Made by a program: the position numbers and the translations under genes
Notes under the pieces: model-generated
Seen by the model: the letters and a program-made list of their open reading frames with translations, nothing else
Told to the model about the DNA's origin: nothing
The model's database searches: none
Origin: Gymnothorax reevesii
Taxonomy: Eukaryota; Chordata; Actinopteri; Anguilliformes; Muraenidae
Reading direction: 5' to 3'
NCBI GenBank assembly: GCA_029721435.1
Contig: CM056586.1
Span: 72,149,607-72,213,606, forward strand
Length of the DNA: 64,000 bases
Part shown: piece after piece, positions 36,881-46,743 of the stretch
Layout: the number at the start of each line of letters is the position of its first letter
How positions within the stretch are numbered: the stretch's first letter is position 1

Positions 36881-37038
36881 AGGCCCCAGGTCCCTCCCAT
36901 CCTGGACCACAGGGAACTACTCAGTTTCATGCCACACCCACTGCCTCCCTGATCTCCGCTCAGACCCTCCACCTCTCTGCTCCATGCTCTCATGTCTGTG
37001 CAGGTGTTTCCTGATGTGATGCTGTTTTTGTTTGACAG

Positions 37039-37159
37039 ATTAGACAAGGCTAAAGCCATGTCTTTGATGCTGCACGCAGCTGACATCAGTCACCCAGCGA
37101 AGACCTGGCCTCTCCACTACCGCTGGACCCAGGCCCTGATGGAGGAGTTCTTCCGCCAG
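37039..37159 (+). CDS. pde1a: pde1a exon: third metal-ligand segment HAADISHPAK
   Basis: The exon follows tttgacag and ends at cgccag|gtactg. It reads LDKAKAMSLMLHAADISHP then AKTWPLHYRWTQALMEEFF and RQ. The Asp of HAADISHP is the fourth metal ligand in PDE catalytic sites. LHYRWT.ALMEEFF fits PDE1A. Read-through past the donor would meet a stop after about 45 unrelated residues. Confidence 0.97.
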
Positions 37160-37611
37160 GTACTGCGCATGAAGCTCGCAGCTAGAGTACTTTCTGGTCA
37201 ATTATGGACAACTGCAGCTGCACATGAGAACAGTTATGAAGCGGAATTACTGTTCTGCTTACTGTATAAAACTTTATACAACATCATCAAAGGGTAGTGC
37301 ATCAATATTTTGCTCTATTTACATAGCAACCATTATCTGTGTTTCTCTAGAAAGCTGTTATCACTAAATGAATAGATCGTATATGGTTGCACTTATAATT
37401 AAATGCACTAGGAATTGCAGTTATTTAAGTACTGAATTACTGTTCATTAGAGAACAAAGTGTTTAAAATGTAAATTAAGAGGAGATCGTATTTTTACTTC
37501 AGATGTAAATAATTATGTGATTTTTCAACGAGCTGTTAAACAGCCTGAGATGATAATGGTATGTGAAGCGAAGCTTAACCCCAGTTACAGTATTTGACAG
37601 TGTGTTTGCAG

Positions 37612-37693
37612 GGCGACAAGGAGGCCGAGATGGGGTTACCGTTCTCCCCTCTCTGTGATCGCAAGGCAACGATGATTGCGCAGTCTCAGATAG
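37612..37693 (+). CDS. pde1a: pde1a exon: catalytic pocket, LPFSPLCDR
   Basis: The exon follows gtttgcag and ends at atag|gtaggg. It reads GDKEAEMGLPFSPLCDRKAT then MIAQSQI. The final Gln of AQSQ, just before GFIDFI in the next exon, corresponds to the invariant glutamine that recognises the purine ring. GLPFSPLCDR is invariant in PDE1. Confidence 0.97.
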
Positions 37694-37966
37694 GTAGGGT
37701 CAACACTGAACTGCGCTTTATTTGTGCGATCAGGATTTAGACTAGAGGATGCCGTCATTCTTTTCTTTAGCAGCTTAAAAAGTCCGTCACTGCCCCCTTC
37801 TGGAGATGAGTGAAATTTTATTGTATTTTTCCCCTCATTTCTGTACAAGACTTGAAGATAAACATTTGTTTAAGTTAATTGAATGCAAACATAAATAGCT
37901 ATTGAACTTATTCAATTTATAACTTTAAAATCCAAATGTTGTCTCAATTAATTTATTTTCTTTCAG

Positions 37967-38087
37967 GGTTTATCGACTTCATCGTTGAACCGACTTTCTC
38001 TGTCTTGCTCGACTCAACAGAGAAGATAATTACTCCTCTCATAGAGGAAGCCTTAAAATCGAAGGACAGAAATGTATTCAGATCCAG
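37967..38087 (+). CDS. pde1a: pde1a exon: end of catalytic domain, GFIDFIVEPTF
   Basis: The exon follows tctttcag and ends at gatccag|gtgcgg. It encodes GFIDFIVEPTFSVLLDSTEK then IITPLIEEALKSKDRNVFRS. The Phe of GFIDF is the likely hydrophobic clamp over the nucleotide base. From LKSKDR onward the sequence is poorly conserved, as expected for the linker after the catalytic fold. Confidence 0.96.
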
Positions 38088-39539
38088 GTGCGGCTGCCGC
38101 AGGGCCTACGTTACAGTTCATTGGAAACAGTGAAGCTCATTTAAACTGTTTGTATTCATGTAAAAATGTAGGAATTTACTATGACATTTAATGGGATTAA
38201 CAGTTTGATCAATAAATATTCAGACATTGATATGATTTTTTATCGTTTAAGCATTGTACACCACAGAAATTGATTTGAATTCAAATAATCAAGATGGGCT
38301 TGAAGTGCAGACTGATCGCATCAATTTAATTTAGTTTTGTAAGAAATATTGTATGCAGTAGTCCTCAATTTCCACTTTGTTGTTGTGCTGTGCGTGTGAG
38401 TGCAGTGCATGTAGCGCAGTTGGATTCTAGGCCCATGATGGACTTCTTTATTGTTTGATGTTCTGTGACTTTGCCCTAAATAGGGGTTCCCCGGTGTCAT
38501 GGCTGAATTTCCAACCTCCTCTTTCAACCTGCCACTTGATCATCACCTGATCTGATTGGCTGTTCAACTTGCCCTGTCCCTCCCCACCTCAACCCCCAGA
38601 GCTCCCTTGAAAAAGAGATTTCAATCTCAGTGGGGCTTCCCTGGTTAAATAAAGGATAAATAAATAAATAAATTCTGGAGGGCTTTTGGAATATGCTTCC
38701 AAGTCATCGCCCCTCTGCACAGTGAAGTGTTGCCCAATGAGGTCTTGAGCATTAGGCTGACCCTGAGCATTAAGTATTTCCCCATACAATTCAGAATTCA
38801 TCTTCCAGCTGGGTTCAGCAGTCACATCACCAGTAAATACCAAGGAATCAGCTCAGTTGACAGCCATACGTGTCCACACATGGTGCGCTTCGGATCATGG
38901 GAAGTTATTGCTTTGCTTTGTTCTTCTCTTCCTATATTTCTGCGGCAAGTTGATCTTCATTTGCCCACAGGATGTAGTTCCAGCAATATACAGGCTTTTT
39001 CAAGCGTTTTTTTTTGGCAAATTTTCCGTTTTTGATCCATACCAATGGTTTGTATCGTGTGATAAACCCTCTACATTTACTCTGGTGAAGTTTGAACCAA
39101 CAGCTGTAGGACTTTGCAGGAATATTTTGTTCAGTTTTGACTGATATTGGAATGTTCGTAGGGGTGTGCTGCTGTTTACTTTGTGTCTTAGTTTTCTCCT
39201 GTTTATTTTGTGTTGATAGAAAGTTAATAATTTTGTCCTTTGTTTAGTTAGATTAGCCTTTTCATTAGTAAGGATTGGTGTTATGGTGTTAGGTATGTTC
39301 ATCTTGTCTTGGCCACCCTGAAGGCTATTTTCCTCTGGTTGACAAATTAGCATTCATTTATCCCCCTTTGTTAATAAGCTGCCTGATTATTTCATTCAGC
39401 ATTCCTTCCTGCTCCCTATGTCACTTCCTCTTACCCTAGACACATCATAGGTTGGTAACAGTAGTCATTTTCTCTGTGTGTTAGTATACTGAGCGTACGG
39501 TGATGGTAAAGAGATCCTCCTGCTTTTTCTGTGTTGCAG
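38088..39539 (+). other. pde1a intron with a transposon fragment
   Basis: About 38,740-39,060 (attcagaattcatcttccagc...gttgatcttcatttgcccacag) resembles the transposase region of the same Tc1/mariner family seen at 28,000-30,285, in - orientation. Frames are broken. Assignment is by recalled consensus. Confidence 0.45.
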
Positions 39540-39712
39540 TCTGACTGGTCGCGGCTCAGGCACTGTTGTGGAGTCGGTACAGAGATCGAATACTGAGCAG
39601 GGTGCTTCCATAGACTACTCCCTGACCAAAATCAACCTGGAACAAGTTCGCCACACCCTGGCCGGGGTCATCCAACGTAACAAAGAGCGCTGGAAAGAGC
39701 TTGCGGTTCAAG
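39540..39712 (+). CDS. pde1a: pde1a exon: C-terminal NKERWKELA segment
   Basis: The exon follows gtgttgcag. It reads LTGRGSGTVVESVQRSNTEQ, GASIDYSLTKINLEQVRHTL then AGVIQRNKERWKELAVQ. DYSL and the NKERWKELA.Q tail are characteristic of PDE1A. The donor caag|gtgcct is modest, and without splicing the frame ends two codons later (Gly-Ala-TGA at 39,718-39,720), giving a short form. Spliced, it joins the acidic exon at 41,684 in phase. Confidence 0.93.
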
Positions 39713-39804
39713 GTGCCTGACTACACCACCATATTAAAGGCTCTCTTCTCGACGAGGTCCCTGAACATTCCTCCTAACGTTTCCTACCGACGTCTGGCAG
39801 AGAA

Positions 39805-39810
39805 AATAAA
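39805..39810 (+). terminator. pde1a: candidate intronic poly(A) signal for a short pde1a form
   Basis: A canonical AATAAA lies 85 bp after the in-frame TGA at 39,718-39,720 that is reached if the weak donor at 39,713 is not used. A short PDE1A ending WKELAVQGA would have a C-terminal length close to mammalian PDE1A. Confidence 0.4.
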
Positions 39811-40019
39811 ACACTCTGTTTAGATAAACCAGCGCAGATGCCTAAACTCAGTAGCAGTCGCATTATTTCATTTAGCTTTTTGAGGCGGCTTGATTTAGAC
39901 AATTCTTGTGATCATTTGTGCTCATTATGAACCTTCAGTGATGGTCTGGTCAACAGGTCACACGGCAGAGTAAAAGTGCTCCAGCTTTATGGTGAGACTT
40001 AAATGTTAACAGGAAGTCA

Positions 40020-40620
40020 TTGGCTATTGCTTAAAAGTTTCCAAAAATATTTCAAAAAAGTTGGAACATTAAAGTACAACGAACCACTTTGCCATTCCTT
40101 TACACAACACTCACCCAATTAGGTATGGAAGAAAGAAACTCTGTGATGAAGTGTTTCCAGAGTAATTTTCTCCCATTCTTCTCGTAAATAAGTTTTTTAG
40201 GTCTGCAACAATACGAAGTCTTTGTTATGGCATTTTTGAGTTTTAAAATGTGTAACACGTTCTGTATTGGAGGCTCGTCGGGACTGCAGGCATGTCAGGG
40301 AAACAGTGTCGTCTTAGAGGCACTGTATGCTGCTCCAAAATCGGATTTTGCTTTTCGGAATTAATGATGCCTTCAGGGAAAAGTACCGACACAACCCCAC
40401 ACCGAGACAGAATTTGGATTTAGGATTTGTTGTTGACAACAGTCTGGATGATCCTTTTCCACTTTGGTCTGCAGCACACAGAGTCCATTTTAAAAACACC
40501 CAAAATATAGACTTGTACAACCATAGTACACATTTCCACAGTGTGATGGTCCATCCCAGTCGCCTGCTAGCCCAGAGAAGTCAATGGTGCTTCTGGAGAT
40601 GGTCAATATAAGGCTTCCAT
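40020..40620 (-). pseudogene. degenerate DNA-transposon relic (Tc1/mariner superfamily likely)
   Basis: aaaaatatttcaaaaaagttgg at the left, the middle (atgctgctccaaaatcgg, attaatgatgccttcaggg, aacagtctggatgatccttt) and the right (agcccagagaagtc) follow the order of a common fish DNA transposon in - orientation. Frames are broken and the far end is missing. Confidence 0.5.
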
Positions 40621-41255
40621 TTTGCAAAGTGATTTTTTTTTTTTTTTTTTCAATTTGGTAAAACCAGACTCTGCTACTTCGCTTTGCTTCGTACACAGAG
40701 TGTGGACAGTTGTCGTTGACAAGTGTTTACTTCCTGGTGGGTGGGCGCTTTAGTTTAAAATCATTGGAGCAAACTAATCATGAATGTTTGGCGATGACGT
40801 ATGTTATGCGCCGGCTCAGCCGCCTAGTACTTCTGCCGTAAATACAGTCCTTCATACCAGGAATGCAGCGAAAACAAACTGATCAGTACATTAAAGTTAA
40901 TACTGTACGCATACATATGCCCATCTACCAAATTTTAGCCTTCACTCATTCACTTAAAAGAATCAAAGGTCCTCTTTCTGTTCTCCTTAAAAGAAACAAA
41001 CTGTTGAGCTATCGTTTCTCCTGCAGATACTGCTGCTGTTAAAAAAACGTAAGAGACCTGAAGACCTGTTGTGTACCAGAATAAAACCTTTATTTTTTTC
41101 CCAATATTTTTTCCAATCCATTGTCTTTGGTGCATCCCTAGTTTCAAAGCATACCATTGGGGTATGAATATTTTACTTAAGAGGTACACTGTAACCAAGA
41201 ACAAACTACTATTTACTATTTACAGACTCAGGTGAATAAATTAGATTTTGCAATA

Positions 41256-41286
41256 ATAGTAATAATAATAATAATAATAATAGTAC
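41256..41286. repeat. (TAA)n microsatellite
   Basis: taataataataataataata run in the last long pde1a intron. Confidence 0.9.
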
Positions 41287-41683
41287 TACTTTATTGACCT
41301 CTAATGCACAAATTATGATATGATATGACCTCAAATTATGATATACCAGCCAGCCTAAGCAATAAACCTACACATGCGATATACATATGTATTGTATATC
41401 AAAAAGGGGCTCAAATACTTATTACATGACCCTTTTTTACAGAGTGATAAAAATGCTGCGCACCGAATGAAACTCAAGTTAATACTAGATTGACTGGATA
41501 CTAGGTATGAGTGTAATTATTATAAAACTCTTATCTTTTATTAGCACATGCACATTTACTCTCATTTCTTTGTTTTGCAATCACTTAGCCTGAGTGACGA
41601 TGGGAGAACTTTAACTAACTTGCAAACTTACCTTTCTGTTGTTGCTCAGTATGTTTTATGTGCTTTTATTTTTTTGTCACCAG

Positions 41684-41956
41684 AACTGGTGAGCAAACAG
41701 CTGTCAGAATCCAGCACCCGTGAAGACAAGCCGACAGACGGCAGGGTAAAATCGCACCAGAAAGCGGTCACGCTGCTGCGGACAAACTTTGAGAAGCAAA
41801 ACGAGTCAAAGTCTCTGAACAATCAGAAAAGCACCAGCTCCCAAAACTCTTCCCAGAATTCACTGTCTCTGTCTGCCGAGGAGGAGGAGGAGGCTGGCTC
41901 GCCGCCATCGAGCTCGAATGCACCGACGCAAGGCTCCGAGCGGTTACCATACAACG
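41684..41956 (+). CDS. pde1a: pde1a exon: Ser/Gln/Glu-rich C-terminal extension
   Basis: This 273-bp exon follows ttttgtcaccag and ends at aacg|gtaatt, continuing the split Glu codon of the previous exon. It encodes ELVSKQLSESSTREDKPTDG, then KAVTLLRTNFEKQNESKSLN and a low-complexity Ser/Gln run before five consecutive glutamates and SERLPYN. It is probably disordered, and I recall no counterpart in mammalian PDE1A. Codon third positions are GC-rich relative to the flanking intron, which supports coding. If not spliced it continues 23 residues to a TAA at 42,022-42,024. Confidence 0.75.
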
Positions 41957-42714
41957 GTAATTTCCTGCTTAACGTAACATGCAATTTAATTGGCAAAAGC
42001 AAGTATTGTGACTCATTGAAGTAATTACCTTTAATCTGAGCTGTTGGCAAAAGAGCGTACAAAAGCATTCAACTAATTGTTTATGAATTCAGCAACAATT
42101 TTATGCTAGTAATTCATTTCTGAGGAAACCAGTCTTTGCCACAAGATTTATTAATGCCATCCCTCTAACTGAAACAAATATAATGAAGAGTAAGTTAACC
42201 CTTAAAGTGCTAGTCACTGCTACAGTCACGCCAGGAGCGAAATATACGAAGCAAAATTTCAGATTTCAGCCTTCAAAAGGTCAACAACTGCTGAATTTTA
42301 ATTGGCAAATTATATGGCAGTGACCTTCAGGAGGGTTCACAGGTGCCTGTGGGTCCCTTTGAAGGTCCTTTGTCAATTACATAATGAATGATTAACTTTT
42401 GGAAGGATTGGATGAGTAAAATTTAAGCACTTTTAGGGTGAATAGTCCATTGCTGGTCAAGCAGGGTCCCCTTCATGCGCATGTAACTTTATTTGCGTAA
42501 AATGGTATACGACTCACTGAAAAGGGGTGAAAGGACAAACCAGACTCCTAGACCCAAATCAAGCTTTGACCCTTACAGTGCCGAGCCTGTTAGACATACT
42601 GTGTGTAATACACTGTACAGAGCTGCACACCTGGGAACCTGATATTTCATTCTTGTTTTGAAATATTCCTTGGTGTAGAAATGGCTGACCATCTACACTT
42701 GTGAAAGTTCTGTG

Positions 42715-43010
42715 CTTTGGTTGGTTTGGAGGATGATGGGTTGTGATTTGATTGGTTTGGATAATGATGTGTTGTAATTTGATTGGTTTGGTGCATGATG
42801 TGTTGTGATTTGATTGGTTTGGTGCATGATGTGTTGTGATTTGATTGGTTTGGTGCATGATGTGTTGTGATTTGATTGGTTTGGTACATGCTGTGGCGAT
42901 TTTATTGGTTTGGTGTGTGATGTGTTGTGATGTGATTGGTTTGGTGCGTGATGTATTGTGATTTGATTGGTATGGTTTGTGATGTGTTATGATGTTATTG
43001 GTACAAGGTT
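42715..43010. repeat. 31-bp minisatellite, about 9-10 copies
   Basis: The unit gatttgattggtttggtgca + tgatgtgttgt recurs every 31 bp (gtgcatga at 42,791, 42,822 and 42,853), with more diverged copies at both ends. Because 31 is not a multiple of three, - strand ORFs here cycle through frames and are artefacts. It ends about 40 bp before the candidate last pde1a exon. Confidence 0.93.
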
Positions 43011-43047
43011 TTGGTAGGTCATGTGACTGTTTGTAACTTGTCCCCAG

Positions 43048-43073
43048 GAGAGAGACCGGAGCCGGACCTGTAG
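43048..43073 (+). CDS. pde1a: candidate last coding exon of pde1a (GERPEPDL-stop)
   Basis: After the pyrimidine-rich acceptor gtaacttgtccccag the frame carried over from the previous exon (one base) reads Gly-Glu-Arg-Pro-Glu-Pro-Asp-Leu then TAG. The phase is right, the acceptor is good, and an ATTAAA lies 87 bp after the stop, ahead of the convergent neighbour. The coding part is very short, so chance cannot be excluded. Alternatives are read-through to 42,024 or a distant exon at 61,785. Confidence 0.4.
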
Positions 43074-43159
43074 GAAGATGCCCTTAGCTGACACTGCCAC
43101 AGCTCTGCTTCCCAGATATAATTATTTTGTTTTGTAAATTTCAGTTTAATGTATTATTT

Positions 43160-43165
43160 ATTAAA
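43160..43165 (+). terminator. pde1a: candidate poly(A) signal for pde1a long form
   Basis: ATTAAA, the commonest variant poly(A) hexamer, lies 87 bp after the TAG of the candidate last exon and is followed by GT-rich sequence (cctgtgtac). This is consistent with a 3' end near 43,180 but unproven. Confidence 0.3.
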
Positions 43166-43501
43166 GATGGGATCCTGTTCCCCTGTGTACAACAGAGCAC
43201 TTTTGCGTCTCTTATTTCTGCCACTGAAATGCATACATACACCAGTGCTGACAGTAGTAAGATGCAGGAAGCCACAAAAAAAGCCACCTGGCCAATAATG
43301 GCGGGAAAGAGTTAGTCATGTGACCAATAACGATGCCATTTACAGAGGTGCTGCTTTGTAACAAATTTACTGTTGCCTGGGAATTAGGTTTGAATGACTG
43401 AATATCATTAAAGTGTGTGCACAGCAGACACCATGTGAGCAGAAGTTCAAACAGCTTGGATCTGTGGTTACTGAGGGTTATGCCAGTACTTTACATCCCT
43501 C

Positions 43502-43665
43502 GCCATCCATCCATCCATTTTCTGTACCCGCTTATTCCTCACTAGGTAGGCAGGGTGAGCTACAGCCTATCCCAGCTGACTACGGGCAAAGGCAGGCACC
43601 CACCCTGGACAGGTTGCCAATCCATGGCAGGGCGCACACACCATTCAGAGACCATTCACTACATA
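43502..43665. repeat. dispersed teleost repeat (catccatccattttctgtac family)
   Basis: catccatccattttctgtac followed by gcctatcccagctgacta, caccctggacaggttgcca and atggcagggcgcacaca is a very common fish dispersed repeat, probably the 3' end of a LINE. The family name needs a repeat search. Confidence 0.65.
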
Positions 43666-45975
43666 CCCTTGCCTTCAATTCCGAATTTGTATTGTTCGTT
43701 TCAGAAAGATGTACGACTGAGTAAATCTGGGTTTTGTCATTTCAGGCTGCTGAATTCCTGCGTATGTGTTACTGAGGAATGAATAACATTAACTGCTTCA
43801 CCCCAATCTTTCTCTGAGACACTAGTTTTAAACCTTAGAGCGCTGAAATGAATTTTTAAAAAAATATAAATTTAATTATCTTGTGCTGTTGAAAACCTAT
43901 TTTGTGGCGACTTGTTTAAAAGAGCTCCCTTGCAGAAGCTTCGACATCTTTGATTTTCACGTCTTACATCACTGAGCAACAATAGCTGCATTTAGTGCTC
44001 AAAGGGTTAATATATGGCCGGCACAATAAGGCTCTTCCCCCATCAGCGGCACATCTGGGTTCAGGTTAATGCTGTCCTAAGTGTGCTGGATAGAGAAACC
44101 CACAGCTGTGTGTAGTACACATCCAAAAGTATGCACACCTGCTCTCCAAACATCTCGGCCAGGAGTCCGTTCCCACTTCACCGTAATAATGGCCTCCGCT
44201 CCTCCCGCTACGTCAGGCCTCTGCCTCTGTTCCAGCGAGAGAAGCATGAGTCATTCAGGCAGTGATTCTGAAGTGGCTTTTCCAGGGGATCACAATAGCA
44301 TTTCACAGAGTACAAAATTTTGTATTGATATTTCCTGTCGGATTTGAACTCTTGGCTGAACGCGTTGGTGATTTATGCGCTTGGGAGGTGCAGTTCGCTC
44401 CGTCACCTCACAGGAAGCTGGAGAGAGAGCAAGAAAATCAAAAACCAACACAGAAGTGCCTCAAGGCCTCAATCTCACAGGGTTTAGGCAAAAATATTAA
44501 AGTCACGTAAAAAAAACAAGCCTCAGCTCCTGCCCCGTTACCTTGAACAGTTTCCCGTGGGCGGCAGATGCAAATTACCTCATGAATATTCAGTATATGG
44601 GCATGTACTGTATTTTGTTTATTCTTCAGTGACTCATGCTCACATACAAGCGCAAATTAGGTGAAATTGATCACATTCGTGTCATTATTAGATTGAAAAG
44701 CCAGCCCCTCTCATAGTGCTCCCGCCGCAGGCTTTTATTTTATTTTTTATAGTTTCAGAATAAAGGAGCAGTCAGTTGAGAGAAGATACTGCACTATTAT
44801 TATAAATACCGTGATATCGATGCTCCCAAGATTGAAAGAGAAAGGCAATTTCGAGGCATGTCAGACAGAGGGGTTACAAGCAGAAACTGAGCACCAGGAA
44901 CACGTGCTCTTTTCAGGCATCAGACCAGAGAGGAGACTTATTTTCTTGTCACAGTGGCCATAAATTTGGTTTAATTAATCGCCCTGTCAACGCAATAAAA
45001 CAAACGGTCTGACCTCACAGCGAAGGTGAAGCTCTAACGGCCGCTTATTGGCATCGTAGATGATTTGTACGTTTATAAACGAGACGGCCTCTGTGGACGA
45101 AAGCATCTTCAGTCACACAGCGACCTTACTGCAATATACGAGAGCCGTCAATTGTGCCAAATACATATGGAAAACAAGACATACAGCGCTTAACAAATTA
45201 ATTAGACCTCCAGTCAATGTAAGATTTATACCACAGCTGCCCTAAATTAAGTGTTGCTAATTACCAAAATAATTTTTATGTTTCTGTACTGGTTAATCCA
45301 CCAGTATGCACAAGCTCTTTAACTGAAATGATATTTTCAATGCTAAAATATATATACATATTGAATCATTGTGGTTATCAATGAATTTTCTAATTTACCG
45401 TTTTACAAAAAAGCTGAAAAAAATAGCAAAGCACATTATTATTTGTTGATTAAGATGCCAAATACCTGTTATTTTCTTGCATTCATGAACATAAAAATTA
45501 GTTTTCGTGGTTGAATGTTAGAATGTAAGCTGTTAGCAAGGCCAAAGGAGGCCATACAAAATAGTATTTTTTTTGTTTGTTTTTATGTGTGAATAAGGAC
45601 TATTTAGTGGTTTAAGTTCATTGTTTGACAAAGAAATAAAATAAAAAAGTTTTAGTTTTAAACAAGTTTTTGACAAATGTATTAAACATTTGTCCATTGT
45701 AGCTGCACATAGAATTTTGATGTTAGCCTGTTCAAGAATCTTAAGCTGAATTCACTCCATGTGCAAAGTCTTCTGCAAGGAAACCAAATCTATGCCTTTG
45801 CCCGCATCTGTTGCTTTTGAACTCGATTTTGGAATATTCACTTTGCAATGGGATGAGACAGCCAATCACAGCAGTTCCTCATTTGAGCAGACTCACCCCC
45901 CAGCCAAAAATGCATTTCTTTTTTCATATTGTAGGACAGTGTTTCACAAATATTCTGTCTGTGCAGGCTGCAGTG
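43666..45975. other. intergenic region between the two convergent genes; nothing recognised
   Basis: No supported exon, RNA gene or intact mobile element. Some stretches (44,560-45,240) are less repeat-like than their neighbours. Confidence 0.45.
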
Positions 45976-45976
45976 T

Positions 45977-46217
45977 ATCACTGAAGCGTCATCACACTTA
46001 TATTGACTCACTGAAGCGTCATCACACTTATATTGACTCACTGAAGCGTCATCACACTGATACTGACTCACTGAAGCGTCATCACACTTATACTGACTCA
46101 CTGAAGCGTCATCACACTTATATTGACTCACTGAAGCGTCATCACACTTATACTGACTCACTGAAGCGTCATCACACTTATACTGACTCACTGAAGCGTC
46201 ATCACACTTATATTGAC
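45977..46217. repeat. 30-bp minisatellite, 8 near-identical copies
   Basis: Eight units of tcactgaagcgtcatcacac + ttatattgac lie head to tail; variation is mostly T/C in tatAtTga versus tatAcTga. Since 30 is a multiple of three and no frame stop occurs, both strands stay open: a 202-codon + ORF with repeating SLKRHHTYID and a 150-codon - ORF with repeating SQYKCDDASV. Neither has other coding evidence. Confidence 0.95.
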
Positions 46218-46649
46218 AGAAATAGATCTTCCTTTTTTGTAGCTTTTTGTGCACTTTCACTGGAGAATAAACCACTTGCTGAAAATACACATGTAAAATT
46301 GATTACTTATTACACCAACTGTTTGGAACATATTTTCACCGAGTGTCGCAGGTATATGTTCAAATAGTTGCAAAATATGTGAATCTGAAGTGTGCGAATA
46401 TACATTTGTCAAGTGCAACAGTATATTATGATTTTATTCATAGTTACTGATCAACTTGTTTTTTTTTTAAATAAAAGCTTTGTTATTCTTTATTATGAAA
46501 AGGTATGAAATTTACAGAATTTTTTATGAATTCTGGACCACTCCCAGAGTAGAGGAGAGTATTGGGCGGGATTGCAGATGATGTTGGACTTGGTCTGTGA
46601 TTGTGCGGACGTTGGGCGCCCCCCGGGTGGGGCTCGCCTCAGTGACCTG

Positions 46650-46743
46650 TTAAGTTTGGAGTGCTCTTGGAGTGAACCTTCTCAGTTCTCAGTTATTTTC
46701 ATAATTAACAGAGGGTTCACTCCGAGAGCGCTCCACACTTAAT
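46650..46743. repeat. hairpin with arms of about 28 bp
   Basis: taagtttggagtgctcttgg + agtgaacc at 46,651 is matched in reverse complement at 46,714-46,741 with a few mismatches; the loop is about 35 bases. Confidence 0.8.

Larger units (their letters stand above)
14061..43073 (+). other. pde1a: pde1a gene (3' part): calmodulin-dependent 3',5'-cyclic nucleotide phosphodiesterase 1A
   Basis: This entry spans the pde1a exons in the window. The enzyme hydrolyses cAMP and cGMP to the 5'-monophosphates in the cytosol and is activated by Ca2+/calmodulin. Fourteen exons (the last tentative) join with matching phases into a 581-residue reading frame; typical PDE1A is about 535-545 residues, so the N-terminus is missing while the C-terminus is longer than usual. 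The PDE1A assignment rather than 1B or 1C rests on SDIQTDSVP, the TRKMG and PEEKPKFRS stretch, QQPEG before the LDKAK segment, and DYSL...NKERWKELA near the C-terminus. Introns run from 262 bp to 7.3 kb. The start codon and first calmodulin site are not in the sequence I could recognise. Family is certain; paralogue is likely. Confidence 0.9.

Noticed and set aside
41957..42024. Read-through ending of the acidic exon (23 further codons to TAA)
   Set aside because: The donor aacg|gtaatt is reasonable, the added residues (GNFLLNVTCNLIG...) look like translated intron, and no poly(A) signal is close. Kept only as an alternative.
42559..42889. - strand ORFs rich in TNQITTHH/PNQSNHN
   Set aside because: They are the 31-bp minisatellite read in successive frames.
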